DNA from: Lactifluus volemus
Lineage: Eukaryota; Basidiomycota; Agaricomycetes; Russulales; Russulaceae
Length of the DNA stretch: 64,000 nucleotides
Reading direction: 5' to 3'
Assembly: GCA_022376515.1 (NCBI GenBank)
Contig: WTXI01000005.1
Location: 1,240,001 to 1,304,000, forward strand
The position numbers and the translations under genes are program-made. Of this stretch, positions 35,004 to 46,518 are shown in pieces. Under the pieces are notes generated by a model. It was not told where the DNA came from. It made no database searches and saw only the letters and a list, made by a program, of their open reading frames with translations. How positions within the stretch are numbered: the first letter of the stretch is position 1; every line of letters starts with the position of its first letter.

Positions 35004-35364
35004 ATTATTGTATCGACACTGATCAGGTTGTGTCTGGGAAGTCACCAAGAACCAAATGGGTTCCATGTCACGTACTAGTAGGCTGTCAGCACTCCCATTC
35101 ATTTGTATGCCAATGCCAGCCCTTTCGCCAACATGAGCCCCAAGCTCCATGTTTCTAGATTTGCTTGTTTCGAAATGTGCTGTGGCCATGGTGGCCAGCG
35201 TGCACCTCGCGTCTTTGCATGTGGTTGGACGTGCTGAGTCCATCGAAATCTAGCATGGCTACCACACGTCATTCATGATAGGCTCAGCAATGAGAATAGG
35301 ACTTTGTTATGTAAGGTTAGGGTTTTAGTGCATAACAATGTGACTAGAAATGCCAACATTCTAC
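35004..35364. other. Unassigned interval
   Basis: About 360 bp. A minus-strand frame at 34827-35243 overlaps copy B and reads GAHVGERAGIGIQMNGSAD. I cannot assign it to any gene or transposon family. Confidence 0.3.
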
Positions 35365-35722
35365 GAAGTAACATGCAGCAATATGATACTGATCAACATT
35401 CGGTAACATCCAGCCTCAGCCTTACACTGGCCGGTGAGAAGGTATGAGATAGGATGAACTCTGGCAATTGACCATAAGACGGTTGCTGGAGTTGTACGGT
35501 GGCATCAATAGAGAGACTGCTAGCCGCAGCATCGGCTTTTCCCTTAGCCTCAATCTCGCCCCTTTTATTCTCTCAGGCTGATAGAATGAGATCGGCGTGG
35601 AATGGTTGAACATAGTTGCTTGGCTGCACTAGCAACTGCATTTCAGATAAGACTAAAACCTTCTAGCTTTGACTGTATGTTTTCAAGTGATTGATTATTG
35701 CTTTGGTGTCTTTTGTAATGCT
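35365..35722 (-). pseudogene. Truncated relic of copy A
   Basis: Closely matches copy A from the segment encoding RRMLINIILLHVTS back to the first exon (source about 33.09-33.56 kb). It is recognisable by shared runs such as catgcagcaatatgata, gagataggatgaactctggc, gttgtacggtggcatcaa and cgcagcatcggcttttccct. Internal deletions remove the intron donor, part of the NRLM segment, and the stretch around FSEIDMDTLAK. The 5' and 3' ends of the gene are absent, and no open frame spans it. Confidence 0.8.
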
Positions 35723-35797
35723 CAATACTGCTAAGAAACACCAAACACTGTGGACTGTTGGACACTTTACATGATAAGACCTAGGTAGTAGTTCTGT

Positions 35798-36150
35798 TAG
35801 GACTTTGACACAGTATAATGGGCATTCCCCGGAAACCCATCTAGTTAATAGAAATTTCTCAAAAAAAAAATAAATTGGGCAGTGCAAAAGGGGTGTGCTA
35901 TGAAAGTCCAAACAATGGAAGATACTCAATAGATACTCGATATGTACAAGTCCATAGCTCAGGTGTTCTTGAATGTATTCTTGATGGTTGATTGGCGTCG
36001 GAGGCGATGAGATAGTCGAGACGAGTTGAGTCCGAGAGTCAACGCGGCGTCGAGAACTGGACAGCGTCCGAGCTTCCGAATCGAGACGATGTTGAGGGCA
36101 GGTGCGGAGACGATGTTGGAAGTCGAAAGCGGCCGATTTCGAGGGTGCAG
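35798..36150. mobile_element. Possible solo LTR or transposon remnant (tentative)
   Basis: Begins tgttaggactttgacacag and contains tataatgggc, an A-rich stretch and a GC-rich part with two copies of gacgatgttg (near 36083 and 36111). The TG start and TATA-like element resemble fungal LTRs, but no target-site duplication, matching CA end or internal element domain is visible. It may simply be degenerate intergenic DNA. Confidence 0.2.
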
Positions 36151-36431
36151 GTAAGGTCCACCTTACAGGAGAATATCCAGATACACCGACGATCCGTGAA
36201 CGCTATATATTGTTGTCACTCTATTCATACCTGCAAACCTCTACAAAGATTTGTACACTGTCTATATATAAATGCGCCGAGTGGTGGTCGTCTATCATGT
36301 TCTAACAACTTGTGGTCTAAGTTACTCAAATGATGTGTATATTTTTCTATAGCTGAGCGTCAAGCACCAAAAAAACGTCGGGGCCAGAATAAAAAACACG
36401 CCAACACGGTCGTTAGCGCTTTGCAAAAATA

Positions 36432-38876
36432 TCAAGATGAATCGGTAGTGGTAGTAGTAGTAGTAGTAGTAGTTGAGGCCGTCATGGAGAGTCCTGGTCG
36501 AAAGAGGATGGGCATACTAGTATGAGAAGAAGCAGTGGAAGCGCGGCGTCCGAGTCGACGCGTCATGGACACCAAGTCCGACTCGCTGTGCGAGCGCTGC
36601 ATCTCGGCTTCCTCGTAGCTCGGCAAACCCTGAAGCGTTTCGAGCGGCGTGACGCCACCCAAGAACCCGCGCGAAGCGATATCGTAATCCGGCACTTCCG
36701 TGAAAGCGCGGTGAAGCAACGTGTGAGAGGTGACGGGGACCGTGCGTGGCACCGTGGCCTGTTGTTGCTGGATCCCTACCGTCCCGGCAGTTGTTGAGCT
36801 GAGATGAAATTGCTGTTGCTGCTGGAGCTGAAATTGTTGTTGTAGTAGTTGCTGCGGCTGTTGATGTTGGTGTTGTGGCTGATGCACACTGCGCGGACTC
36901 GCGGGTGGGGGAGGTGCTTGTGCGTGGTGGCGCGTCGGGAGCGCAAACGACGCTGAGAGCGAGGTGAGCGGTTTCATGGTAACATGGTCCAAGCTGTGCA
37001 AGTTTCGGCTCGCTGCGCTGTTCGAGTGCAGATACGTCGACAAGGCCAAGTCAGTACCAGGCCCCGATGACCGACGCGAATGCGAGCGCAATGACTCTCC
37101 TCGATCACGCTGCTCCGGGCTCGACGCGCGACTACCTCTCCGGCTGGCGGACCGGCTGGATGGCGTGGTTTCGGGTGGACTCACCATCATCTCTCCGTGT
37201 ATCTCGATAGGCGAAGGAACGTTTTGGGAAAGCGATAGTGTCAATTCCGAATTGACGTACTCAAGGTCGGCGTAATCGTTACCGGGGGGAGGTGACACAT
37301 AGAGCGCTTCGAGAGGTGTGTGTGTGCCAGATGGGGGTCCACTACTACGTCGTCCGTCTTGGTCCAAGTCTGGTTGCACTGGACTAATGCCATGGTACAA
37401 CCATGGGTTCCTAACACGCAAGGCGGACTGGGCCGGCAGATACATGTTCGCGATGCGGTCGCGGATGTGTGATGGGTAGCTTGGGAGTTCCATATCAGGG
37501 TCATGCTCCTCCGGTACTTCGGGTCCGCCTAAGAGTAGTCGTCGTGTCGCGGCCGTTGCAGATCTCGCTTCGTCAATGAAACGATAGTCAAGTATATGAA
37601 GTGGCAGAGAGCAGCGCAATTCCGACGTGTGCCCGTCAGGGTTGCCGATGAGAATGGTCCAGCGGATACGATGCGATACCACGATAGGTTCCAGAGAATG
37701 TGTTGGCGTCGCAGAAACTGGAATAAGAATTTCGATTTTGGTGGCGATGTCATCTGCTGATAGTTCAAAATCGACAGGAACGGAGTGCAACTCGTCCCCC
37801 GATTGCGCCTGTTGGGGGGAGGCGGAAGAACCACCCTGGTGATTGTGAGAGGTCGAAGGCTCGCCCGAGTAAACCGAATTCGAATTTGTGGATAGACACA
37901 TAGCGTTCCCCGAGGAGGTATCCGTACTGTACGCAGATGTAGATATATCTGGGCTGGGCAGGTTAGACGTGCTACGAGTACCAATTGGTGTGACGAGCTC
38001 GACCGCGGGCAATCATCTTGAGGTTCAACGCACACCGCCTGGCCATGACGAAATTCGTGCCTCGTGGTGACGATATGCTTTGTTGTCTCCTGGAAACCTG
38101 CGCGAGCACAGAATTTGGTTGTCTCGTTGAGCGTTGTCACCACGCTCAGGACTCGAACCCCCTTTGTCAAAGGAGAAAACTTTACAACCGCCGTGAGGGT
38201 GTCACCTGCGGCCCACGCCTTATGCGGGACCATGATGGAATACATGACCTTCTCAGGCCATGTATTCTCAATCTCGAGTAACCGCTGGTATTCGAACGCT
38301 TCTGTAGAAAAGGCCCGGAGTAGTGTGATATGTTTTTGCGTTTGCAAATTATGGCCGAAACCAGGACGGGTGGCGACAGCACGGAGTTTGTAAGCAAGGG
38401 AGGCACCTCCATATGCGCTAACATAGAGAGTGGATGGGAGAGAGCCTCCAAGTCGGAGTTGGAAGGGAAACAAATGACGACCTGCTTTTAAGGTGTGGCT
38501 ATGTTTCTTTTCTCCTTCGAGGAAGGACCACTCGTGATTACAGACGAGATAGGTCGTTGGGAGATTACTGAAACTAATCCTGCACAGTGTCATCGAAAAT
38601 TGGCGAGATTTTTGTGCAACTTACGATTCACCTGCGAGGGGGGGTAGCTTTGCTTTCCCGCGAAACTGCAGAGTGATCTGCTTTAATGTGGTCGCTTCAG
38701 CTAGATGGAGTACGACATGGCCTGAGAGAAGAGCAGGGGTCACTTGGACGCGGCGCCTCTGAAGTAAGAAGATCGTTGTATACGATGATTTCGATGTTAG
38801 GGTAATTTTGAAGATCGTTGTGTAAGGCAGAGGAGAGGAGATCAAGGTCGCTCTCTGGAGGGGGATCGAGAGACAT
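36432..38876 (-). CDS. Alpha-arrestin (ART-type trafficking adaptor)
   Basis: Arrestin-related adaptor that brings a Rsp5-type ubiquitin ligase to plasma-membrane transporters (family knowledge). Seen: N-terminal arrestin fold (GHVVLHLAEATTLKQITLQF, HTLKAGRHLFPFQLRLGGSL), C-terminal fold (SIMVPHKAWAAGDTLTAVVK, VDFELSADDIATKIEILIPV), and a long disordered tail with poly-Gln (QLLQQQFQLQQQQQ) and a poly-Thr run from a GTA repeat. LPSYEEAE is a PY-like ligase-binding site; ELPSYPSH is another candidate. Frame breaks: near 38012 (EPQDD to LPAVELVTPIG) and near 38757 (LLTSEAP to RVQVTPALL). Start at 38876 (MSLDPPPESDLDLL) gives a credible N-terminus joined by the second correction; 38893 is the alternative. 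Confidence 0.85.
36448..36478. repeat. GTA trinucleotide microsatellite
   Basis: About eight consecutive gta/tag units at the 3' end of the arrestin coding region, reading as a poly-Thr run just before the stop. The relic at 31.77 kb keeps a shorter version (agtagtaacttagtgttagt). Confidence 0.8.
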
Positions 38877-39239
38877 GGTGTTGAATGACTCATGATGAAA
38901 ATCTCTTTAAAACTTACCCTCAGATCTAGATCTAATCTTCCACGCATTCTTGGTCCAAACACGCGCATATTTGGCAACGATATCTCCCCTTTGTTATCTC
39001 TCGTCGTCACCACAAATCAGGGTGTCCACTATCAAATCAGAGTCACATCCGCTTACTGTGTGCTCACCCTTCGCATCGCCAAGGACTCCCGGAGATACCG
39101 CTCACACGTTCCAGTCTTCATACCTCCATGAGAATACCAACGTGTGACGTACAACAACCACGACTTTTGGAGTCAAAAGGGTATTAGATATTGATATCAG
39201 GGCGCATTAGATCAGTACGCAAGCTACGAACGGTTGTTT
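38877..39239. other. Arrestin promoter / DPL1 3' flank
   Basis: About 360 bp. The plus-strand frames here mirror no known protein. It probably holds the arrestin promoter and the DPL1 3' UTR. Confidence 0.35.
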
Positions 39240-41574
39240 TTAAGCCTTGTACAAGGCATCTAAAAAAGAAGAAACAACAGCCTCGACCAGGTGCGGGCCA
39301 ATCGCACTTGAGTTGCCCAGCCCTGCATAGCCGGAATTCCGGTCAGCATCCCGACCAAGAACGCAGAAACAAACAAGAGAGGTCCAATCCGCGGAGTCAC
39401 CGACGCACGCACCATACAAAGAGACCATGGTCCCCTTTCCCACCGAGCTTCCCTTCGCGTCCCAAATTGCATCTTTCAAGTCTCGAATGAAAGTGTTGAT
39501 AGTAGGTATCGTCAGTCGCTGTCACATTGCACAGTATCAGATCGTGCGCCACTTCCTGAAAGGGATATGCATACCGTGCAAGCGATATGAAGACCTGGCG
39601 GATTCTGCAATGCATTGAGGTGCCACCCCTTCTTTGACATTTTGTCCCCAACTTCCAAAATGTCCACGTCGGGCGTGCGAGACCCGAACGCTACAACAGA
39701 AGCTTGTGGCTTGCCCAAAACGTACAGCTCTGGAAAAGAAGTTCGAATGGCCTGTTCAATGGCCCTTGCGCATCCAACAATGTCTCGACAGGACAAGATG
39801 TATCCACTAGGAGAAAACGGTCAGAATGTCAGCCAAGATATACCTATCTACGTACTCTTCCCCCATGTAGTGCATCGCTGCCCATGTCCCAGCGATCAAA
39901 GCTCCAGGGCTACAAAGAACATCAATCATAGTCAAATGATAGATCGTATATATCGCCCACCGTGAGCCAGAAAGTCCTGGACTAGCATAAATCCCGCCTT
40001 GGTGCACTGTATCAGAACGTTCTCAAAGAGACAAAGTCGGCCCGCATACCTGACCACTCTGGATTTACGTAGTACTGGTATTGTCGGAGATCGGCCGAGC
40101 GATACATGATAACAGATGAACCCTGCAATGCATTACGGTGTTCAACTCAAATCTCGGCAACGTGCGTGCGTGCGTACCTTGGGAGCAAATCCGTACTGCG
40201 CCACGATCAATCAGCTGGTCTGCACTCCGGAAAGATGGGAACAGACTTTATGAGTATCACAACTAATAGCGGTAACACCGTCCACCCTGAAATCGAAGGG
40301 CTCCGACGAAAATCCTGCTCTCTCCAGGAATGGCATAATGAAGCTTCCGAGACAGCAGTCCACATGGAGGCCAATGTTGTATCTCTGGGCAAGTCTTCCA
40401 AGACCGACCATATCATCCTGGCAACCATCGGGGAAATTGATAGCGGAACCCACAACCTAGCGATAGTCTAGTAAGTTTGAGTTATCAGTCACGAAAACAA
40501 AAAGTAGGTGAACCATGATGGTATTTGAATTGCTGAAGAAGACATCAATGACAAGCCGCAAAAAAGGAGGTGATACTGACATGGCGCGACGAACCCGTTT
40601 CAGATCGACTTGGCGAGTCTCGGGGTTCACGGGAATCGAGTGGAGTTTGACATTAAAGTACGCCGCCGCTTTGTCAAACGCAGCGTGAGCTGACGCAGGG
40701 ACTACCCTGGGTGTGATCGACGAACACTTTAGAAATAGACGACGAAAAAAAAAAAAGGGGGGGGTTGCGCACATTTCTGGCTCCGAAATGCCTTTCACAG
40801 CACGTGCCCAGTCGCGGTGCGTCTTAACGGACATGAGAATGGACTCAGTGCCTCCGGATGTCGTCGCACCTGCGCCGGTGGGATTGTTGTACATTCTCAG
40901 ACACATGGCCACAATCTCTGCTTCCATTTGCCTGATGGCTGGAAAGACGTCTGGATGCAGTGGGTTGGATACACAATATCGCTGAAACGCAGCAACGAGA
41001 CTCTTTCCATGTCATCACCACCGTCTATGGGAGCCTCGACGTTCAACAAGTAGTAATAAACAAAACGGAAGTGTACGCACGGTATACAGCGCCGGATAAT
41101 TTCCCTTCTCTATAATCTGTGTGCGAAGGTGCTTGTCGTCCATTTGGTCCATCGCTTCGAGTATCCATTCCAAAGTACAGCCCGTTTTTGGAAGGGAAAG
41201 GTGGCGTACTGCGTCTTTTCCCTGTGGAAGAAGTTGACGCTCGATGTCAGCTCGGGCAGCATCCATCTCTGTCTCGACTCTCTTGCGCATGTGAGGCAAC
41301 GCGATAATCAGACGAAGGGTCCTCTGATCGAAGGTAAATAGTCTCAATCAAGCTAAAGAAGCTAGAGAGAAGCACCCACCTGAGCTATGAACACGTACAA
41401 GTCTCTGATTGAGCGGCAGAAACCCTTTGCTCGAAAATGTCGCCAAAATCTCAAGACACGTGGCGCGAAGAGGTATACGAGGAGACAGTTTTTCGCCATG
41501 TCCAGAGTGGCATTTCGCTGTAAAAATTCAGTGACATCTATGATACGCGGCGCAGAAAGCATGGACATGGACAT
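39240..41574 (-). CDS. DPL1: Sphingosine-1-phosphate lyase
   Basis: PLP enzyme of the ER membrane cleaving phosphorylated long-chain bases to a fatty aldehyde and phosphoethanolamine. Seen: [17 protein letters not shown] and the membrane helix [16 protein letters not shown]. Then [97 protein letters not shown], and the PLP-lysine motif [21 protein letters not shown] spread over three exons (40.24-40.1 kb). Next are [20 protein letters not shown] and [13 protein letters not shown], ending [16 protein letters not shown]. No frame break noted. The start at 41574 (MSMSMLSAP) fits family length; an in-frame ATG at 41700 would add 42 residues. Confidence 0.95.
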
Positions 41575-41692
41575 GACTGCGCACTGAGCGAAATTTTTGG
41601 AACGAGCGAGATGGGCGTCAGGAAGACGGCCCGGTGTGGCGAGTTTGTCGGATCGGATGGCCACCGGAGGGAAGGACTTATTTCGAATCAAT

Positions 41693-42309
41693 ATGCGCAT
41701 GGTACACTTCTCAGGACCGTGAAAACGCCCTCTAGTTCTAACAGGTTATTATTCTAGCTACCACAGGAGGAAGAGATCGATGATAGCAAGGAAGTAACAT
41801 GGGGTACGTAAACACTTGGAAAGGGTGAGTAGTAGCCTGATAACCATTCATCACAGAGGATCAGCAACGCATCAATACATTCTCGAAGCTCAACACACGA
41901 GTACGCTCCTTAGCCGAGAAAATGGGTACATTGAAGGTCAGTAGCGGTGATTTGGAAATTTGCTCTGGCCGTCCTTACATCAAACGTTCAGCAAGACAAG
42001 GAAGCTCTTGATGATCTCGCGACGGAGCTAGAGCTCGCTGATGAAGACCAGCCCGTTCTGTATGCCCACCTTCTCGAAAACTTTTGGTTGGGTTTCTTTC
42101 TGATTTAAATTAATAGCTACAAGGTCGGAGAGGCCTTCCTTCACTTGCCACATCACCGCGCATTGAAACGGCTGGAAAGTGATCAAGCGCAGGTCGACGA
42201 TGAGATCGCCAAGCTTTCCAAAGTCGTTGATCAGTGCGAACACGACATGAAAGCACTCAAGGTTGCCTTGTATGCGAGGTTTGGTAGCGCGATCAATCTT
42301 GATGAATGA
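41693..42309 (+). CDS. GIM3: Prefoldin subunit 4
   Basis: Beta-type subunit of the hexameric prefoldin chaperone that passes nascent actin and tubulin to CCT. Seen: a 9-nt first exon MRM (41693-41701) spliced to LPQEEEIDDSKEVTWEDQQ, then RINTFSKLNTRVRSLAEKM, DKEALDDLATELELADED, QPVLYKVGEAFLHLPHHRA and VDQCEHDMKALKVALYARF, ending INLDE. Two coiled-coil helices flank a beta hairpin, as in the family, with length about 130 aa. Introns: 41702-41757, then three more short ones, all in phase. It is head-to-head with DPL1. Confidence 0.95.
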
Positions 42310-43158
42310 ATGACCTTTTTTTTAAACTTTTGCCATGGCTCGTTTGAGCCTTGTGAAGAGAGCTTTCATCGATGGGTCGTGTTATTTTCTCCGTCCTCCG
42401 GCGGCGATCTCCCCTCACGTTGCAGAATTCTTCGCTTTCTATATTTCCGTTAATGTGCTCACGCGAAGATATGACAAGGCCGACCTGCACGAATTCTGCA
42501 GCCCTCAGATCACGCCTCGGAAGGTCTACCTCTATCACGTTGAATTGTCCTGTGTCATATGTGAGTATGGAACGCAACTTTTCCTCGACTGGTCTTTTCC
42601 ATTGCTGTTGACATGCCGTGTGTGAGGATGCCGTCCTTTCAGGGCGATGGATTCCCAGTGGCGTAATATGCCACGTTATCAATTGCATGCAAGGGCGTGT
42701 CTATCTTCCCTGAACGTTTAAATAACGGACGTCTTAGAAGACCCCCCCCCCCTACGCCACTTTTTCCTCTTCCGGACAGATGTATTTTATTTTGATTCCG
42801 CACACGGTAGTGTGATTCCAATATATGGCCCCTCGAGTCGATCCTGGTGCGAGCACTGTTTCCATCGAGCTGTCTGACAAGCGGAGTGAGGGTACTCAAT
42901 GTTCCATGAACGCCTTGTGTTACTCTAACGTGAACTTCATCCGAGATGCTGCCCCCGCATCGGACCTCACGTCAGTAAGCACTCTGGTGGTCCCGCTGTA
43001 CCAAATTTAGACACGGAGTTGTTGTTGGAGGCTGACCTCACGCAACAGACGATGGGGATTCCATTGATATGACTATTCGGTTCATCTACCACATTTGGAT
43101 GAATATTGGCCGCGTCAGAAGCCAGTGTGGCTAAAGTGGCTATATTGCACATTCATTC
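42310..43158. other. Unassigned interval between prefoldin and the DUF3844 gene
   Basis: About 850 bp holding two convergent 3' flanks. Open frames at 42335-42625 (plus) and 42639-42899 (minus) have no recognisable features. A run of nine C lies near 42743-42752. Confidence 0.35.
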
Positions 43159-44355
43159 CTACTCCTTAACTGACATATTTGGCACACTGCTAGTCAGCAC
43201 GCTTGGAAGAGGCTGACTTGCTATGCTGTAAAGTACAGTGACAGAACCAAGAACGATCAATATCAGCGTGATCACCGTCCCAGCAATCAGAACGAACGGC
43301 CTGATCAATCGACCGAGCTCAGCAGGTAACCGAGTTAGAGAAAAGGGGCACATACCCGCTCACGTCCTTCCGTTCGCACTTGCCGCCCGCCCAATACTCG
43401 GTCCGACCTTTTGAATCTTTCCTAGCTTCGCACGAACAGGCATAGCAAAGCCGCCCCGCCTTGTTTGCCGGCGCACATGCGCCATGGCCAGAGCACGAGT
43501 CTGTCGAATTGGTGCAAACCTCTTCCGAAGTGAAACACAACGTGTCAGAGCCGACGGGTGGCAGTGGCACCCGCGGTGGCTCGGGAGACTGATCTTGGCG
43601 CTTCGCCATGCCGCCGTCTGCGCCAACTTGCGGATAAGTGAGGATGACCAGGTTGAGGTACGGTTTGGTGAGCGCGCTTCGTAGTGCGGCGGTGAGCGAT
43701 GCCGTCGCAGTGCGGTATTGCTCGCTTTCCCGTCCGTAGGCATCCGCGATGGTGCGGAGCCCCGTTATGCGGAACCGCCGAAACGATCCAAGGAGAGGTC
43801 GTCAGACTCGAGGAAATCGATGAGTGCGGAGAGCTCGGAGACGAAGGTCTCCGTTGAGGGGAGACGTTCATGATATCCAGGAGGCGGACGAAAGTGTCCT
43901 TTGCACCGCTTGAGACGTCATATACGTGCGAAAACGCATGTGTTGCACGCTGTAGGCTTGTTTCTGTAATATCTGAGAGTATAGAAGGAGAATTGGACTC
44001 GAAAGTGTGACAGGACTCGGTAGGTCTTCCCTGGGATAGCGTCTACCAAAACGTGACCATCAGAATTACTACCTTCGAACTGATTCGTTCGACCTACATT
44101 TCGCATCGGCGTCATCGACGCTGATTAAAAGGCTACTGTGGGACCCTTTCCCTACGAATGCTTGGTCCAGAACGCCTGTGATTAGCGACCCATAATCTTG
44201 TATTGGCCAAACCGGTCCAAATGAAGATGTTGTGCAATTAGAACGCTAGCTACGGAATGTGGTAACGTTCCAGTAGCAGAGACGCGTGGGTGGAAGTAAA
44301 TCTGGGCAGAGCAAGCGAGCCTGAAGAAACTAAGGAGAACAAGTGCAGTCCGCAT
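43159..44355 (-). CDS. DUF3844 (Vps3844-like) type I membrane protein
   Basis: Secretory-pathway membrane protein of unknown mechanism. Seen: a signal peptide MRTALVLLSFFRLACSAQ, lumenal sequence (VSATGTLPHSVASVLIAQHL, HVLVDAIPGKTYRVLSHF, DVSSGAKDTFVRLLDIM, VSELSALIDFLESDDLSL), then the DUF3844 cysteine module (DSCSGHGAC, CYACSCEARKD, WAGGKCERKDVS) near 43.4-43.55 kb. After it come a single membrane helix (FVLIAGTVITLILIVLGSV) and a short tail. The order signal, lumen, EGF-like Cys module, TM, short cytosolic tail matches the family. Start at the ATG of the signal peptide. No frame break needed. Confidence 0.8.
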
Positions 44356-44541
44356 CGTGAGTGTTGACGGAAGCTCAGCCGACTGCGGCACTCTCGCGTA
44401 GGGCCACAACACGTGCCAATCATAGGTGGGTGTGTATATTACATTTCATAACTCATTCCATTATTTTACAGTGACATGAATTCATAGGGTATTTCGATGG
44501 AGGAAACAAATATCTCATTCCGAAGGATGTCCTGTTTCAGT

Positions 44542-45112
44542 TCAATTATGGCGGCCAAGTCTACGTGTGCTCTGGGTGATATTCTTGGCTTCGCTTGCTT
44601 CATCTTTGCTTTCTTTGTCCTGTCAAAAAATTCTAAATGGGCAAATGTCTATGGTTTGACAAGAAAAAGACATACTCTTCCAGGGCTTCCTTCTCGAGAG
44701 ACTTGACATGATCTTTCGCTTCGCGAACGGCGACGCGAGACGCATCCAGCGCCTCGTCAGCCCGTGTTCGGCGGTTACGGCATCCGCAATCTTGCCACGA
44801 ACGGTCATAATACCCGGGTCGCGAGCCATGTCAGCGCGAATCCGGCGGTCGGAGGAAGAAGAGCGGTGGCGTCGTCTGAAAATACTGCGCAATCTCCCTC
44901 TGGGCTGGCTCTCATTATTACGCGTGACACCGGTCCCGGTGGATCATCGTGGTATGAGGTCGCCTGGAAGATCGGGACGTGGAGGAGGCAGCATCGGCAT
45001 CGTCCGTAGGTACACCGCGGCCGCGACCAGGCGGAGTGGCCGACCGCACGGGTTCGTCTACAGGTGAGGTCGGTGCGACATTACGTCGACGAAGAGAAGA
45101 GAACAGTGGCAT
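44542..45112 (-). CDS. Small Arg/Ser-rich protein with a C-terminal coiled coil
   Basis: Not a named family. Start MPLFSSLRRRNVAPTSPVDE, then a basic low-complexity part (RRRHRSSSSDRRIRADMARD, across an intron), followed by a heptad-rich helix (ADEALDASRVAVREAKDHVK) and a basic end (AKNITQSTRRLGRHN). The helix frame continues from DPGIMTVRGKIADAV only if a base is added near 44762, and the last exon needs one near 44590 (GCGAAG for GCGGAAG). With both, the product is about 140 aa and coherent. Similar short coiled-coil proteins are common in Agaricomycetes, but I cannot assign a role. Divergent from the TFIIA gene. Confidence 0.6.
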
Positions 45113-45389
45113 TTCTTGTGGAATAACAATGTACCAGAGCTTTCATTTTGTACTACAACACCAGCATCGACGTCAGGATTGGAGCTCAATACCCCATCGT
45201 TGCTCCATGTGCGACGTGGGTGGCACTATGGGTCCGTGCGTGGGAACTTGACTGAGTCAAGGCGGAGTTTGAATGAGCGGCCTTTCCTGAGGAGACATCA
45301 TCTATAAAAGCTTTACTCACTCACCCTCATCAACCCGGACGTCGCCCCAGTAGTGCCCGTCCTATTCGTCGTCGGTGACTTGTTTGAAA

Positions 45390-46518
45390 ATGTCTAATAA
45401 AATAGTGGTGAGCCAGTCAATGCCATTCGTGCTTGACTTGTACAAAGGATAACACCCATTTCCCGTCAATGAGCCTGGCATCTATCGCAGCGTCATAGAC
45501 GACGTGATTGCTTCGATTAAAAGTGACTTCGACGAGTACGGTGTCAGCGAGATGTCCTGGCCGAGCTTCAGAGAGTATGTCGTTTTTCCCTTTGCTTATG
45601 TCAAGTGTTCTCCCCTGTATGTCTCATCGAGCGAATTTCGCTTCAGAAATGGGAGGCCAAGGTCATGGCGTCCCATGTCGCCGAGTTCGACGCTCCAACA
45701 GCACAGGCGCCTCCCCAATATCCTCCGCATTCCATGCATGTCGTCCCGCAGCATTACTCACCCGCTCACCATGCATTTGTACCACAACCGCCTCCCACTG
45801 CGGGAAACATGGTCAAAAAGGAACCCCTTGACAGCCGGTACATCATGAGTAGTCAATATGTTCCCCCAATGTCCAACCCACAAATACCTACTTTACGACC
45901 CCCACCCAATCCGCTCTTGACATTCCCGGCAGGTCCGAGTCGTCCCCCAGCCCCAATAGCAGCACCAACCCCTGTCACCCACTCTGCTCCTTCTGCCTCA
46001 CCGTGAAACAATCGCAGACACCGCAGCCACAGCCCCAAACCCAGACGCAACCTCAGTCGCAGCCCACGCGGATCCCACAAGTTGATGGTCCATCGTCATC
46101 GAGTTCGGGCTCGTCGTCACCTTCTCCGCAACAATATGCTCCTCACTCGTCGCACCCATCCCTACCACAGCCTACGCAGAGCTCTACTGCCAGTGTCGAT
46201 GATGAAGCCATTAACAGTGATCTAGATGATTCGGACTCTGAAGGAGAGGAGGAAACGGAGGAGGGTCCAGGCGTGAGCGATATCGTTTTCTGTACCTATG
46301 ACAAGGTATTATGGCATGATGGGCGCTTCGGGGCGACGGCACTGATTCATGTTCTAGGTTGCTCGGGTCAAAAATAAGTGGAAGTGCATTCTCAAAGATG
46401 GAATGATTCATATCAACGGGAAAGACTATCTTTTCGCCAAGTGTACAGGGTTAGTTTGTCCTTGATCACGTAAAGATGTCGTGTTTCTGATGTACTCCCA
46501 AGCGAATTCGAGTGGTGA
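45390..46518 (+). CDS. TOA1: Transcription initiation factor IIA large subunit
   Basis: Alpha-beta subunit of TFIIA, which stabilises TBP on DNA. Seen: MSNKIV joined to PGIYRSVIDDVIASIKSDF (N-terminal four-helix bundle), KWEAKVMASHVAEFD, a long Pro/Gln-rich non-conserved linker, an acidic stretch (INSDLDDSDSEGEEETEEGP), and the C-terminal beta-barrel (SDIVFCTYDK, VARVKNKWKCILKDG, MIHINGKDYLFAKCTG, EFEW stop). Frame breaks near 45549 (should give DVLAELQR before the donor) and 46002 (TCACCG for TCACCCG) are each fixed by one base. As written, the protein would end after ASP at 46006. Confidence 0.92.

Noticed and set aside
34827..35243. Minus-strand frame as a possible transposase fragment
   Set aside because: Overlaps the end of copy B and matches no transposase or integrase motif I know.
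40743..40767. A-run followed by a G-run in DPL1
   Set aside because: Falls in an intron of DPL1; most likely a simple homopolymer tract.
42335..42625. Plus-strand 96-codon frame after prefoldin subunit 4
   Set aside because: No recognisable domain and no clean exon structure; probably 3' flank.
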